DNA of 50,530 nucleotides from Ignavibacteria bacterium (lineage in GTDB: Bacteria; Bacteroidota; Ignavibacteria; Tepidaquicellales; OLB5). Under the pieces are notes generated by a model, which saw only the letters and a list, made by a program, of their open reading frames with translations, did not search any database and was not told where the DNA came from. Below are positions 27,716-35,679 of the stretch, piece after piece. The DNA is taken from positions 1-50,530 of the forward strand of contig JAUQWS010000031.1 of NCBI GenBank assembly GCA_030835025.1. Reading direction: 5' to 3'. Position numbers and translations under genes: made by a program. Within the stretch, counting starts at the first letter, position 1, and the number at the start of each line of letters is the position of its first letter.

Positions 27716-30235
27716 TTAGCGGGGAATAAGCACAAGCATGCTGTGTTCTTTAGCCAAAAGTTCCATTTCACTCATTGTGTTCTTCCTGTACTCCCCGTAA
27801 AGCCATTTTCTTGATTCTGCACTGTAATTATCTTCAACCGGCTGGCCTGACTGGCCGGAGGAGTTTATCATCAAAGGATGTTCGATATCCGAAAGATCAA
27901 TTATCATTCTCATAGATGGTCCGACAACTACATCAAACTCCTTGTTCTTCAAAAAGCCCTCAAACCTGTATTCAGTGTTATTTATTGTCGTCTGGTCCCC
28001 TCCAACGGAGTATGGACCTATATTGAATGTCTTATCTAATGCCTCAACAAATCCAAGCGGGTGGCGGAATTTTACACGGTGCAGCTCTCCCCAATGCCAG
28101 GTATTTATATCCTGGTTTGTGAATCTGGATCTAAGGAATTCAATTGCTTCCTCCATGCTTTGCCTTACTATATCAGCCCTTGTTTCGGTTCTAGGTGTAT
28201 TTATATTATCGAACCATATATTCTCATTTTTGTCAATTATAAGTTCCAGCGAGCGGTACGGCATGTTCTGTACTATAAGGAAATCGCTGAATACACTCTC
28301 GCCAAGCTCATCAGCAAATGTATTTTTGATGAGATAAGTGAGAAAAACATTGTAAACCGAACCGATCGATTCGCCGGGCAGCATTTCGCCATTCCAATAG
28401 CTGAATCTTTGCGCAGCCCATTTGATATCCGCATTGCTGTTGTTACTATCCAGATCTTTAGATGCAATTCCTGCAATGCGGCGGGCGTAAGGTGATTCAT
28501 AATTGTTCTGCAAAAGCATGAAATCATCAATATCGTATTTGCTTCTTGATGAAAGGAAACTGCTTATCTTATTCATTCTTGAAGATGATTCCCAAAGGTA
28601 AGATATGTAATACCGCGGCTTTCCATCCTTCAGCCAGTCAAACGGATTTGTATTGGCAGTGGCAATGTATCCTTCTTTTGGATTGAAAGTATTAGGCAGG
28701 TCTTCAAAGTTAACAAACCCTGTCCATTCCAGCTCCCGGTCAGAAGGGAAAAGCCAGTTGTTGGGGTCGCTTGTCCGCCTTATGGGTATCTTCCCTCCAA
28801 CATGATATCCTATATTGCCGTATATATCGGCATAAATAAAATTCTGTGCAGGTACGCCAAAATCTTTCAAAGCCGCTTTGAATTCATCCCAGTTCTTCGA
28901 AATATTCAGCCTGTAGAAACTGAGTACATCATCTGAATTCTCAAAACCTGTCCAGCGAAATGTCATTAACTTGCCCTGTGCATGCTTAAGATCTTTGTTT
29001 TCGGTGTATGCAAAACCGCGTACTTTCAGGTCTGATAAAACGGGACCTATCACTGTAGTCCTTACAACATAGTCGGATTCCATGGAATCCTTAACATATA
29101 TTTTTTCTTTTATGGAATCAGGAGCATAAGATCTGTTTGAGTAAACATATTTCCTGCTGTCAGCAGAATCGTTTTCGAGGATAATGAAATCATTGTCATC
29201 ATTCATTAGGTTCGTTAATCCCCAGGCAACAAACCTGTTATTCCCGATCACAATACCCGGTACACCGGGCAGAGTCATACCGTGTGCATCAAGCTCACCG
29301 CCTTTAATGTTCACTTCATACCACCGCGATGGTGCCTGCATCGCCAGATGGGGATCGTTTGCCAGAATTGGTTTGCCGCTTAAGGATTTATCCGATGATA
29401 CTACCCATGAATTGCTTCCGATATGTGAACCGTTAATACTAAAGAACTCTCTGTAACTTTCATTCAGCCTGAAATACCCGTTTCCGAGTTCTGCAATCTT
29501 CAGCAAATGATCAGTCATACCGGTCTGCTTCTTATCATCAGTTTCGGTTGAATCTTCATCTGCTTCCGGAACGGGTTTCTTGTAGATAGTTATGTTTGTA
29601 TCGGGAAAAATCTCTGAAACTTTTTCAATTCCTGCAGAGTTAATAATTTCGCCTAAAATGTAATCAGTGTACCACGCAATGTTCAGGTCCCAGCCCATCA
29701 TTCTTGCAAGCATTAATGAGTGTTCAGGCTTCCACGGTTCGGGCCTGTAGTCAAGCGCGTCAAACTCTACCGGCATGTTGCGGTAATTATCTTCAATAAA
29801 CCTGTTTACTCCGGCTGAATATGAATCGAGGATCTGTTTGGATTTAGGGCTGATGTTGTTATACCAGTTGTAGCAGAACCTGTGTATTCCTATTGTCCTG
29901 AACAAACGGTCGAAATCAAGCGTTTTTGTCCCGAAAATCTCCGAAAGCCTGCCCTGTGCAACACGCCTTGTCAGGTCCATTTGCCAAAGCCTGTCCCTTG
30001 AATGCACGTAACCAAGCGTAAAATAAGCATCTTCTTCGTTTCTTGCGTAAATATGGGGAATGCCGTAATTATCAAAATTGATATTTACGGGATTTTTTAT
30101 CCCCGATACACTTATTTCCCCGGAAGTCGGGTAAAAGGACTTTTTTGATAAATTGTTGAAAAGCAATCCAAGGATAAGCAGTGCAGGAAGGAAAACAACA
30201 AGAAAGCCAAGAAACGTTTTTAGGTATTTATTCAT
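27716..30235 (-). CDS. Penicillin acylase family N-terminal nucleophile hydrolase
   Basis: An 839-residue Ntn hydrolase of the penicillin acylase / acyl-homoserine-lactone acylase superfamily. A membrane anchor or uncleaved signal lies at about 8-28. The alpha-chain hallmark is 'GIPHIYARNEEDAYFTLGYV' (58-77). Self-cleavage is expected at Gly273-Ser274 within 'GSHIGSNSWVVSS', freeing Ser274 as nucleophile; 'GKPILANDPHL' follows. A spacer with an Asp/Glu-rich stretch (about 222-236) precedes it. It would cleave an amide of some periplasmic compound; beta-lactam, AHL and other acyl-amide substrates are all possible. It has its own candidate promoter and ends 14 bp before the rsmA start. Confidence 0.92.
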   Translation of the reverse strand: MNKYLKTFLGFLVVFLPALLILGLLFNNLSKKSFYPTSGEISVSGIKNPVNINFDNYGIPHIYARNEEDAYFTLGYVHSRDRLWQMDLTRRVAQGRLSEIFGTKTLDFDRLFRTIGIHRFCYNWYNNISPKSKQILDSYSAGVNRFIEDNYRNMPVEFDALDYRPEPWKPEHSLMLARMMGWDLNIAWYTDYILGEIINSAGIEKVSEIFPDTNITIYKKPVPEADEDSTETDDKKQTGMTDHLLKIAELGNGYFRLNESYREFFSINGSHIGSNSWVVSSDKSLSGKPILANDPHLAMQAPSRWYEVNIKGGELDAHGMTLPGVPGIVIGNNRFVAWGLTNLMNDDNDFIILENDSADSRKYVYSNRSYAPDSIKEKIYVKDSMESDYVVRTTVIGPVLSDLKVRGFAYTENKDLKHAQGKLMTFRWTGFENSDDVLSFYRLNISKNWDEFKAALKDFGVPAQNFIYADIYGNIGYHVGGKIPIRRTSDPNNWLFPSDRELEWTGFVNFEDLPNTFNPKEGYIATANTNPFDWLKDGKPRYYISYLWESSSRMNKISSFLSSRSKYDIDDFMLLQNNYESPYARRIAGIASKDLDSNNSNADIKWAAQRFSYWNGEMLPGESIGSVYNVFLTYLIKNTFADELGESVFSDFLIVQNMPYRSLELIIDKNENIWFDNINTPRTETRADIVRQSMEEAIEFLRSRFTNQDINTWHWGELHRVKFRHPLGFVEALDKTFNIGPYSVGGDQTTINNTEYRFEGFLKNKEFDVVVGPSMRMIIDLSDIEHPLMINSSGQSGQPVEDNYSAESRKWLYGEYRKNTMSEMELLAKEHSMLVLIPR

Positions 30236-30246
30236 TTAAATATATA

Positions 30247-30254
30247 CAAATATA
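30247..30254 (-). promoter_or_regulatory. Candidate -7 box (TATATTTG) for the acylase gene
   Basis: Minus-strand GTTATATTTGT, identical over 11 bases to the candidate box upstream of the TonB-dependent receptor, lies 11 bp from the acylase ATG. That distance implies a very short leader, which lowers confidence. Confidence 0.3.
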
Positions 30255-30261
30255 ACCATAT

Positions 30262-30269
30262 TAGATTTG
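30262..30269 (+). promoter_or_regulatory. Candidate -7 box (TAGATTTG) for the thioredoxin-TPR operon
   Basis: Plus-strand TAGATTTG matches TAnnTTTG and lies about 58 bp before the thioredoxin-TPR ATG, in the 92-bp divergent region. No clear -33 TTG is seen. Confidence 0.3.
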
Positions 30270-30327
30270 AACTTAAATTGTTATTTTAATCCGATTAGCA
30301 GTTTTAAGTAATTTCACGGAGAAATAA

Positions 30328-31398
30328 ATGAAAAAAGCTTTGTTACTCTTTGCCCTCGTTTTTGCAGTCCAAACGGCATTTTCCCAGATCAATTTTGAAA
30401 ATGGAACTGTTGCAGAAGTGCTGGCAAAAGCCAAATCCGAAAACAAGCTGGTTATGGTGGATGTTATGACAGAATGGTGCAAATGGTGTGTTGAACTGGA
30501 TAATAAGGTCTATGCAAAGACTGAAATATCTGATTTTGCTAATGCTAACCAGATAAATTACAAGATCGATGCTGAAAAGGGTGAGGGTGTTGAATTTGCA
30601 AAGAAATATAAGATAGAAGGATATCCTTCCATTTTATTCCTCGATGGCGATGGAAATGAAGTTGACAGGATATACGGCTATGTACCGGTAAAGGATTTCA
30701 AGGAAATGATGACAGATTTCAACAAAGGAATCAATACTTTTGCATACCTTAAGGATGCAGTCGCAAAAGACGGTGATAACGTAGAAACAAACCTGAAGCT
30801 GGCCGATAAATACTCAATGTACGGCGAGAGTGATAAAGCAAAAGCTTTGCTTGCAAGAATTATTGAGCTTGACCCTGCAAACTCCAAAGGCAAAACAGAT
30901 GATGCTAAGCTCCGGCTTGCAGGTTTCAGCGAAAAAGAACAGAAAGCAAAAGACCTTGAGTCATTCATAAATGATAATCCAAACAGCGATCAGCTAAGAG
31001 ATGCATATGTATCACTATCTGAAACGTATTTTTATGATCTGAACGATCTTGGAACATCCGAAAAATGGTTCAAAGAAACTCTGAGCAAATTCCCGAGTGA
31101 TGAAAATGTAAATTCAAGCTATGGACAGTTCCTCAATCAGCGCGCTTCCGGTCTTGCAGAAAAAGGCACGGGCGAAGAGGATTACAAAAAAGGATTAAGC
31201 TTCATTGATGCAGCTTTGCCGTATTTGCTGGGTTCGGTAAATGAGGCAAGTTCATATTACATACAGTCAAAACTTTTCTATAATTTAAAAGAATATTCAA
31301 AGGCACTGGAGTCAGTTGATAAAGCATTAAAGATATTTAACAGAAAATTATACAGAGACCATAAAGATAAAGTGCAGAAGCAGTTAAGCTCTAATTAA
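30328..31398 (+). CDS. Exported thioredoxin-fold protein with TPR repeats
   Basis: A 356-residue protein with a signal peptide (MKKALLLFALVFAVQTAFSQ). The thioredoxin domain (about 21-130) has the redox pair Cys51/Cys54 in 'TEWCKWCVELD' and the cis-Pro segment 'IEGYPSILFLDGDG'. TPR-like helical repeats follow ('KALLARIIELDPANSKGKTD', 'YFYDLNDLGTSEKWFKETLS', 'EYSKALESVDKALKIF'). It probably acts on disulfides of exported proteins, with TPRs for partner binding. A good ribosome site ('ggag', 7 bp upstream) supports the start. It leads a plus-strand run through the SH3-like protein, purS and purQ. Confidence 0.88.
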   Translation: MKKALLLFALVFAVQTAFSQINFENGTVAEVLAKAKSENKLVMVDVMTEWCKWCVELDNKVYAKTEISDFANANQINYKIDAEKGEGVEFAKKYKIEGYPSILFLDGDGNEVDRIYGYVPVKDFKEMMTDFNKGINTFAYLKDAVAKDGDNVETNLKLADKYSMYGESDKAKALLARIIELDPANSKGKTDDAKLRLAGFSEKEQKAKDLESFINDNPNSDQLRDAYVSLSETYFYDLNDLGTSEKWFKETLSKFPSDENVNSSYGQFLNQRASGLAEKGTGEEDYKKGLSFIDAALPYLLGSVNEASSYYIQSKLFYNLKEYSKALESVDKALKIFNRKLYRDHKDKVQKQLSSN

Positions 31399-31399
31399 A

Positions 31400-31813
31400 A
31401 TGAGAAGGGCAGTCAGAATATTTTCAAAAGCCCTTGGTTACATAATTCTGGGAATTTCTACATATGCCCTTATAAACAGCTCGCTTGATATATACAACAA
31501 CTTTGTATACGATAAGGCTGTTTTAAGATACACTCCCTACGGATATGTGCCGCTTCTCAACGATCCGAATGATTATCAAAGCTCAAATGCAGAAGTAAAA
31601 GGCGGTGATTTTGTTTATGTTGAAAATTGGGAGTCGGCTGATAATGGCAGGATCGTTTTTGCAAAAGTGAAATCGAAGCTGCACACAGGTTATGTTAACA
31701 GGAGAATGCTTGTAGAAGCAAACCTGAACGTTATGCCTGTAATATCAGTTCTGCTTCTGGGGCTCTTGTTTTTTTACTCTGCGAAAAGATTGTATAACAA
31801 ATTAAACATATAA
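31400..31813 (+). CDS. Small membrane protein with SH3-like domain
   Basis: A 137-residue protein starting one base after the thioredoxin-TPR stop. A hydrophobic segment near the N-terminus (about 11-25) and another at about 111-127 ('VMPVISVLLLGLLFFYSA') suggest two membrane helices with the middle outside the membrane. That middle part ('KGGDFVYVENWESADNGRIV', then 'VKSKLHTGYVNRRMLVE') resembles a bacterial SH3-like domain, which often binds cell-wall peptides. Its stop is 4 bp before the purS start. The function is unknown; the SH3 call rests on pattern only. Confidence 0.7.
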   Translation: MRRAVRIFSKALGYIILGISTYALINSSLDIYNNFVYDKAVLRYTPYGYVPLLNDPNDYQSSNAEVKGGDFVYVENWESADNGRIVFAKVKSKLHTGYVNRRMLVEANLNVMPVISVLLLGLLFFYSAKRLYNKLNI

Positions 31814-31817
31814 AGAA

Positions 31818-32078
31818 TTGTATTTATCAAAAATAAAGATAACACTGCGCAAATCTATTCTTGATCCCCAGGGAAAAGCCGTTGAACACTCAATCCAGAG
31901 TTTGGGATACGGAAACATAAAGGACACAAGAATAGGCAAATTTGTAGAGCTTAAAATAGATGCAGCTTCGGATAAAGAAGCAGGCAGAATAACCGATGAA
32001 ATTTGCAGCAAGCTGCTTGCAAACCCGGTAATGGAAGATTATGACTTTGAAGTTACTAAGCTGAATGGGGTGAAATGA
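31818..32078 (+). CDS. purS: Phosphoribosylformylglycinamidine synthase subunit PurS
   Basis: An 86-residue PurS, the small subunit that bridges PurQ and PurL in the fourth step of purine synthesis (FGAR to FGAM). Recognised by '[20 protein letters not shown]' followed by '[20 protein letters not shown]', the classic PurS pattern, and by its position. The start is TTG at 31818 with 'aaagaa' just upstream. It overlaps purQ in an ATGA junction (32075-32078). purL is not in the window. Confidence 0.93.
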   Translation: MYLSKIKITLRKSILDPQGKAVEHSIQSLGYGNIKDTRIGKFVELKIDAASDKEAGRITDEICSKLLANPVMEDYDFEVTKLNGVK

Positions 32079-32758
32079 CAAAACCTAAGTTTGGAGTAGT
32101 CGTTTTCCCCGGTTCTAATTGCGATCACGATGCTTATAATACCTTGAAGCATGTACTTGATCAGGATACAGAGTTTCTTTGGCATAAGGATTCATCCATT
32201 GGTGACCGAAATGTTATAATACTTCCGGGCGGATTTTCATACGGCGATTATTTGAGATGCGGCGCAATTGCAAGATTTTCTGGAATTATGAATGATGTCG
32301 TGCGTTTTGCAAATAACGGCGGAATCGTAATTGGTATCTGCAACGGATTTCAGGTTGCCTGCGAAGCAGGACTGCTTCCCGGCGCTCTTTTAAGAAATGC
32401 GAGCCTGAAATTTGTTTGCAGAAATGTGACCTTGAAGGTTGAAAATAAAAAGACCATATTCACACGTTCTTATGATACAGGCAGTTATGCTGCGGATAAG
32501 ATATCACTTCCGGTTGCTCATGGTGACGGAAATTATATCTGCGACGAAGATACGCTTAAATCGCTGGAAGATAATCACCAGATCGTCTTCAGGTATGAAG
32601 ATAATCCAAACGGCTCGCTTGATAACATTGCAGGCATCACCAACAGAAAAGGCAATGTGCTGGGTATGATGCCGCATCCTGAAAGAGCTAGTGAAGGTAT
32701 TGTAGGCGGCAGTGACGGAAGATATGTCTTTGAGAGCATAATCAGCTCAATGAATTAG
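32075..32758 (+). CDS. purQ: Phosphoribosylformylglycinamidine synthase glutaminase subunit PurQ
   Basis: A 227-residue class I glutamine amidotransferase that supplies ammonia to PurL. The nucleophile is Cys89 in 'VIGICNGFQ', and the His201/Glu203 pair is in 'MMPHPERAS'. The N-terminus '[15 protein letters not shown]' and the '[18 protein letters not shown]' block are specific to PurQ. It is coupled to purS by a 4-bp overlap, the normal arrangement outside Proteobacteria. Confidence 0.97.
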   Translation: MTKPKFGVVVFPGSNCDHDAYNTLKHVLDQDTEFLWHKDSSIGDRNVIILPGGFSYGDYLRCGAIARFSGIMNDVVRFANNGGIVIGICNGFQVACEAGLLPGALLRNASLKFVCRNVTLKVENKKTIFTRSYDTGSYAADKISLPVAHGDGNYICDEDTLKSLEDNHQIVFRYEDNPNGSLDNIAGITNRKGNVLGMMPHPERASEGIVGGSDGRYVFESIISSMN

Positions 32759-32783
32759 ACTGTAAAGATTTTTAATTAATAAA

Positions 32784-32807
32784 TACGCCTTTTGCGGGCG
32801 TAAGGAG
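32784..32807 (+). promoter_or_regulatory. Hairpin adjoining the tatA ribosome binding site
   Basis: A 6-bp stem (tacgcc / ggcgta, 7-base loop) ends at 32802, overlapping the start of a strong 'aaggag' (32802-32807) that lies 7 bp before the tatA ATG. It could be a processed or attenuating structure, or simply set off tatA from purQ. Confidence 0.4.
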
Positions 32808-32814
32808 CAATAAA

Positions 32815-33000
32815 ATGTTCGGATTAGGAACACAGGAAATAGTTTTAATAGCTTTGGTAATTTTAGTCCTGTTCGGTGCCAAGAAGATACCTGACTTAAT
32901 GTCCGGTTTGGGCAAGGGTATAAGGGAATTCAAAAAAGCATCAAAGGACATTGAGACTGAAATTTCGAGCTCAACAACAGAGGAGAAGAAGCAGAGCTAA
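32815..33000 (+). CDS. tatA: Twin-arginine translocase subunit TatA
   Basis: A 61-residue TatA/E protein that forms the protein-conducting part of the Tat pathway. A single membrane helix (about 3-20, '[18 protein letters not shown]') is followed by the conserved '[20 protein letters not shown]' amphipathic helix and a short charged tail. A strong Shine-Dalgarno (aaggag) precedes the ATG. No tatC or tatB is adjacent. A Tat-type amine oxidase is encoded about 3.8 kb downstream on the same strand. Confidence 0.93.
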   Translation: MFGLGTQEIVLIALVILVLFGAKKIPDLMSGLGKGIREFKKASKDIETEISSSTTEEKKQS

Positions 33001-33003
33001 GGT

Positions 33004-34425
33004 ATGTTCGATAATTATTCTGCTTTACGTTCCGGACTTGATTCAGGAAAAGTCTCTGCGGTTGAAATTGTAAAGCATTATCTTGATAATATCAATAAAG
33101 GAAAGCATTTGAACGCTTTCCTTTCTGTTTTTGAAGATGAGGCTCTTGCCAAAGCAGCAGAGATCGATAAGAAGATAGCCTCGGGCAAAGCAGGCAGGCT
33201 GGCAGGTATGGTAATAGCAGTCAAGGATGTGCTTTCCGTTAAAGGGAAACGAATGACATGTTCATCGAAAATTCTTGAGAATTTTGAGGCGCTTTATACT
33301 GCAACTGCAGTACAAAGATTAATTGATGAAGACGCAATAATAATCGGCAAGACCAATTGCGATGAATTTGCAATGGGTTCATCCAACGAGAACTCAGCAT
33401 ACGGTGCAGTGCTGAATCCCCATGATATTACAAGAGTACCCGGCGGTTCTTCAGGCGGCAGCGCTGCGGCAGCAGCGGCGGACATGTGCATGGTCTCGCT
33501 TGGAACCGATACGGGAGGCTCCATAAGGCAGCCTGCTGCATTTTGTGGTATTGCGGGATTGAAGCCGACTTACGGCAGAATTTCACGCTATGGACTTACT
33601 GCATTTGCTTCATCATTTGATGCCATCGGACCTTTTGCAAAAAACGTTGAAGATGCAGCAAGAGCCCTTTATGAAATGGCAGGACATGATGAAAATGATT
33701 CGACATCAGTGAAGCATGATAAAACTGATTATTACGCAGAGCTTTCAAAGCCGCTCAAAAAAGGGCTTACTGTTGGTATAGTGAAAGAGTTTCTGGATCA
33801 CGGTGTTCAAAAAGAGATAGTTGATGCGGTTCATTCAGTTACAAAGCACCTCGAAAGTGCAGGAGTGAAAGTAAAAGAGATATCACTTCCCAATGCTGAG
33901 TACTCAATTCAAACATATTATATCTTAACAACTGCCGAAGCTTCAAGCAATCTTGCAAGGTACGACGGGGCGAGGTACGGAGTGAGGTCAAAAGATTCCG
34001 CAGTGCTTGAGGATATGTATGTTAATTCTAGGACAGAAGGATTCGGCGAGGAAGTGAAGCGAAGAATAATGCTCGGCACATATGTGCTTTCATCGGGATA
34101 CTATGACGCGTATTATAAAAAAGCGCAGAAGGCAAGAAGGATAATCAAAGACGATTTCCATAATGTGTTCAGCGAAGCTGATCTGATAATAACCCCGACC
34201 ACACCGACAACTGCATTTAAGATAGGAGAGAAAATAAATGACCCCCTTGCAATGTATCTGAACGATGTATTCACAACAACAGCAAATCTGGCGGGAATTC
34301 CCGCGCTCAGCGTTCCTGTTGGAAAAGATTCTGACGGCCTGCCGATAGGGCTGCAGGTAATGGGTAAAGATTTTGATGAAGCAGGTGTGCTTAGCTTAGG
34401 GAATTATATTATGCGTAATTGTTGA
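33004..34425 (+). CDS. gatA: Aspartyl/glutamyl-tRNA(Asn/Gln) amidotransferase subunit A
   Basis: A 473-residue amidase-signature protein, the glutaminase subunit of GatCAB, which converts misacylated Glu-tRNA(Gln) or Asp-tRNA(Asn). The Ser-cisSer-Lys triad is Lys74 ('MVIAVKDVL'), Ser149 ('VPGGSSGGSAAA') and Ser173 ('GTDTGGSIRQPA'). Spacing matches GatA rather than generic amidases. It starts 3 bp after tatA and is probably co-transcribed. gatB and gatC are not in the window. Its 3' end overlaps a convergent small gene by 17 bp. Confidence 0.95.
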   Translation: MFDNYSALRSGLDSGKVSAVEIVKHYLDNINKGKHLNAFLSVFEDEALAKAAEIDKKIASGKAGRLAGMVIAVKDVLSVKGKRMTCSSKILENFEALYTATAVQRLIDEDAIIIGKTNCDEFAMGSSNENSAYGAVLNPHDITRVPGGSSGGSAAAAAADMCMVSLGTDTGGSIRQPAAFCGIAGLKPTYGRISRYGLTAFASSFDAIGPFAKNVEDAARALYEMAGHDENDSTSVKHDKTDYYAELSKPLKKGLTVGIVKEFLDHGVQKEIVDAVHSVTKHLESAGVKVKEISLPNAEYSIQTYYILTTAEASSNLARYDGARYGVRSKDSAVLEDMYVNSRTEGFGEEVKRRIMLGTYVLSSGYYDAYYKKAQKARRIIKDDFHNVFSEADLIITPTTPTTAFKIGEKINDPLAMYLNDVFTTTANLAGIPALSVPVGKDSDGLPIGLQVMGKDFDEAGVLSLGNYIMRNC

Positions 34426-34711
34426 CCAGAAACGCCTCGTACTCGGGAATACTGATCTCAATTCTTTTCTTAAGCTGCAGGTAAATAACTTCCTTATGGT
34501 CGCCAAGGTACCACTCCCTGCTTTTTTTCACTTTAAAATGCTTTAAGATATCCGAATCAAGGATGCTCTTGACCCTGCTTAATTCTTCCGGATTGTTAAG
34601 TACAATAGCTCTTAACTGGCACATTCCCATAAAGAAAAAATAGTCAATCCTGAAATCCATCGAAAGATTCTGAAGCGAAGTTATTGCCTTTGCGAATTGT
34701 TCCTTAGTCAT
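34409..34711 (-). CDS. Hypothetical protein, about 100 residues
   Basis: A small protein starting at the ATG at 34711 (MTKEQFAKAI); the open frame extends to a TTG at 34720. It appears to be soluble and mostly helical with a charged C-terminal half ('KSREWYLGDHKEVIYLQLKK'). I recognise no family. It overlaps the gatA 3' end by 17 bp in convergent orientation, and the overlapping bases code in both frames, which adds some support. It is the only gene between gatA and the repeat region. Confidence 0.6.
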   Translation of the reverse strand: MTKEQFAKAITSLQNLSMDFRIDYFFFMGMCQLRAIVLNNPEELSRVKSILDSDILKHFKVKKSREWYLGDHKEVIYLQLKKRIEISIPEYEAFLVNNYA

Positions 34712-34776
34712 AATCCTCAAAAATACTCAATTTTAGGGTAATATTAAAGAGAGAAAAAGGGTGATGCAAACACTTT

Positions 34777-34850
34777 TTCGTCATTCCGAACTTGTTTCGG
34801 AATCTTGCTTCGGTATCTTTAGGACCCTGAAACAAGTTCAGGGTGACGAA
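34777..34850. repeat. Inverted two-hairpin repeat element
   Basis: Two hairpins, attccgaa-cttgt-ttcggaat (34783-34803) and accctgaa-acaag-ttcagggt (34824-34844), are also inverted copies of each other: the outer ends ttcgtca and tgacgaa pair, and 'gaacttgtttc' pairs with 'gaaacaagttc'. The whole could fold as one long stem. It resembles REP-like dispersed elements. Confidence 0.75.
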
Positions 34851-34910
34851 GGTCATAAATCACTCCTACAGAGTTAAAAACTACGTCACTGAAAGTTTTT
34901 TGCGATCTAG

Positions 34911-34935
34911 TCCCGTAGGGACGTTATGTTTGTAG
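34911..34935. repeat. Short 'CCGTAGG' hairpin repeat, copy 1
   Basis: The 11-bp palindromic core tcccgtaggga is followed by 'cgttatgtttgtag'. It aligns with the copy at 34960-34978, where the stem is ctcc/ggag instead, i.e. with compensating changes. The type resembles dispersed intergenic repeats known from Bacteroidota genomes. Confidence 0.6.
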
Positions 34936-34948
34936 TATTTAGTAAAAA

Positions 34949-34983
34949 GAATCACACGAGCTCCGTAGGAGCGGCATGATTCT
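34949..34983. repeat. Short 'CCGTAGG' hairpin repeat, copy 2, with outer arms
   Basis: The core gctccgtaggagc (34960-34972) is flanked by agaatca (34949-34955) and tgattct (34977-34983), which also pair. This gives a hairpin with an inner and an outer stem. Confidence 0.65.
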
Positions 34984-35105
34984 GTTTCGCTCTGGTTGGT
35001 TTTGGATCTGTGGATTTATTATGACATTTTTGTGGCAAAATAAATGATCATATTTTTTGCCCAATGACTAAATTATTAATTTTAGTATTATTATAATTGA
35101 ACTTC

Positions 35106-35675
35106 ATGCCCGAAAAAATCAGAATAACAGCTATCGGCGGCAGCCTTGAGCCCGTTTCTTCAACAAAGGCGTTAATGGAACTTGCCATTAAAGAGCTTAC
35201 CTCGCTTGGCGCCGAAGTCAATGTATTTGACATCAAAGATCTTGAACTTCCTTTTTTCAGATACCAGGCTGTTAGAGGTAAGAACGCAGGCAAAATAGTA
35301 GAACTGCTCTCCGCCATAAGAACTGCAGACGGATTCCTGTTTGCATCACCCGAGTACCATGGCACAATCAGCGGGGCTTTTAAGAACGTATTGGACTATC
35401 TGGAATATCTTTCAAAAGATGAACCGCCTTACATAACCGGCAAACCTGCCGGACTTATTGCCGTTGCCGGAGCAGAAAGTGCCGGTTCAGGCACTCTTAA
35501 CGCAATGATGAACATAGTCCACAGCTTAAGGGGTATAGTAGTTCCGGGAAGTATTGCAGTTGGTTCTGCTGGAAGCCTTGCAGGTAACGGCGGGGATAGA
35601 TCAAGCGACCAGTTAAAGAGAAGACTTAAACGCCTGTGCCTTGAGCTCTACAGGCTTTCAGGAAAACTTAAATAA
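35106..35675 (+). CDS. NAD(P)H-dependent FMN reductase (flavodoxin-fold)
   Basis: A 189-residue protein from the ATG at 35106 (MPEKIRITA); a TTG nine bases upstream is in frame. The NADPH-dependent FMN reductase pattern is present: the phosphate loop 'GSLEPVSSTKALM' near the N-terminus, 'DLELPFFRYQAV', 'LFASPEYHGTISGAFKNVLD' (about 80-99), then 'GKPAGLIAVAGAESAGSGTL'. It would transfer electrons from NAD(P)H to bound FMN; relatives include quinone, azo-dye and chromate reductases. The stop is only 4 bp before the ligand-gated-channel gene, so both are surely in one transcript. Confidence 0.88.
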   Translation: MPEKIRITAIGGSLEPVSSTKALMELAIKELTSLGAEVNVFDIKDLELPFFRYQAVRGKNAGKIVELLSAIRTADGFLFASPEYHGTISGAFKNVLDYLEYLSKDEPPYITGKPAGLIAVAGAESAGSGTLNAMMNIVHSLRGIVVPGSIAVGSAGSLAGNGGDRSSDQLKRRLKRLCLELYRLSGKLK

Positions 35676-35679
35676 ACTG

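Larger units (their letters stand above)
34712..35105. other. Gene-free stretch with hairpin repeats
   Basis: About 390 bp without a credible gene. It contains one two-hairpin element (34777-34850) and two copies of a short hairpin of the 'CCGTAGG' type (34911-34921 and 34949-34983). The last ~110 bp before the flavin reductase is AT-rich and should hold that gene's promoter, although I see no exact consensus. Confidence 0.7.
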
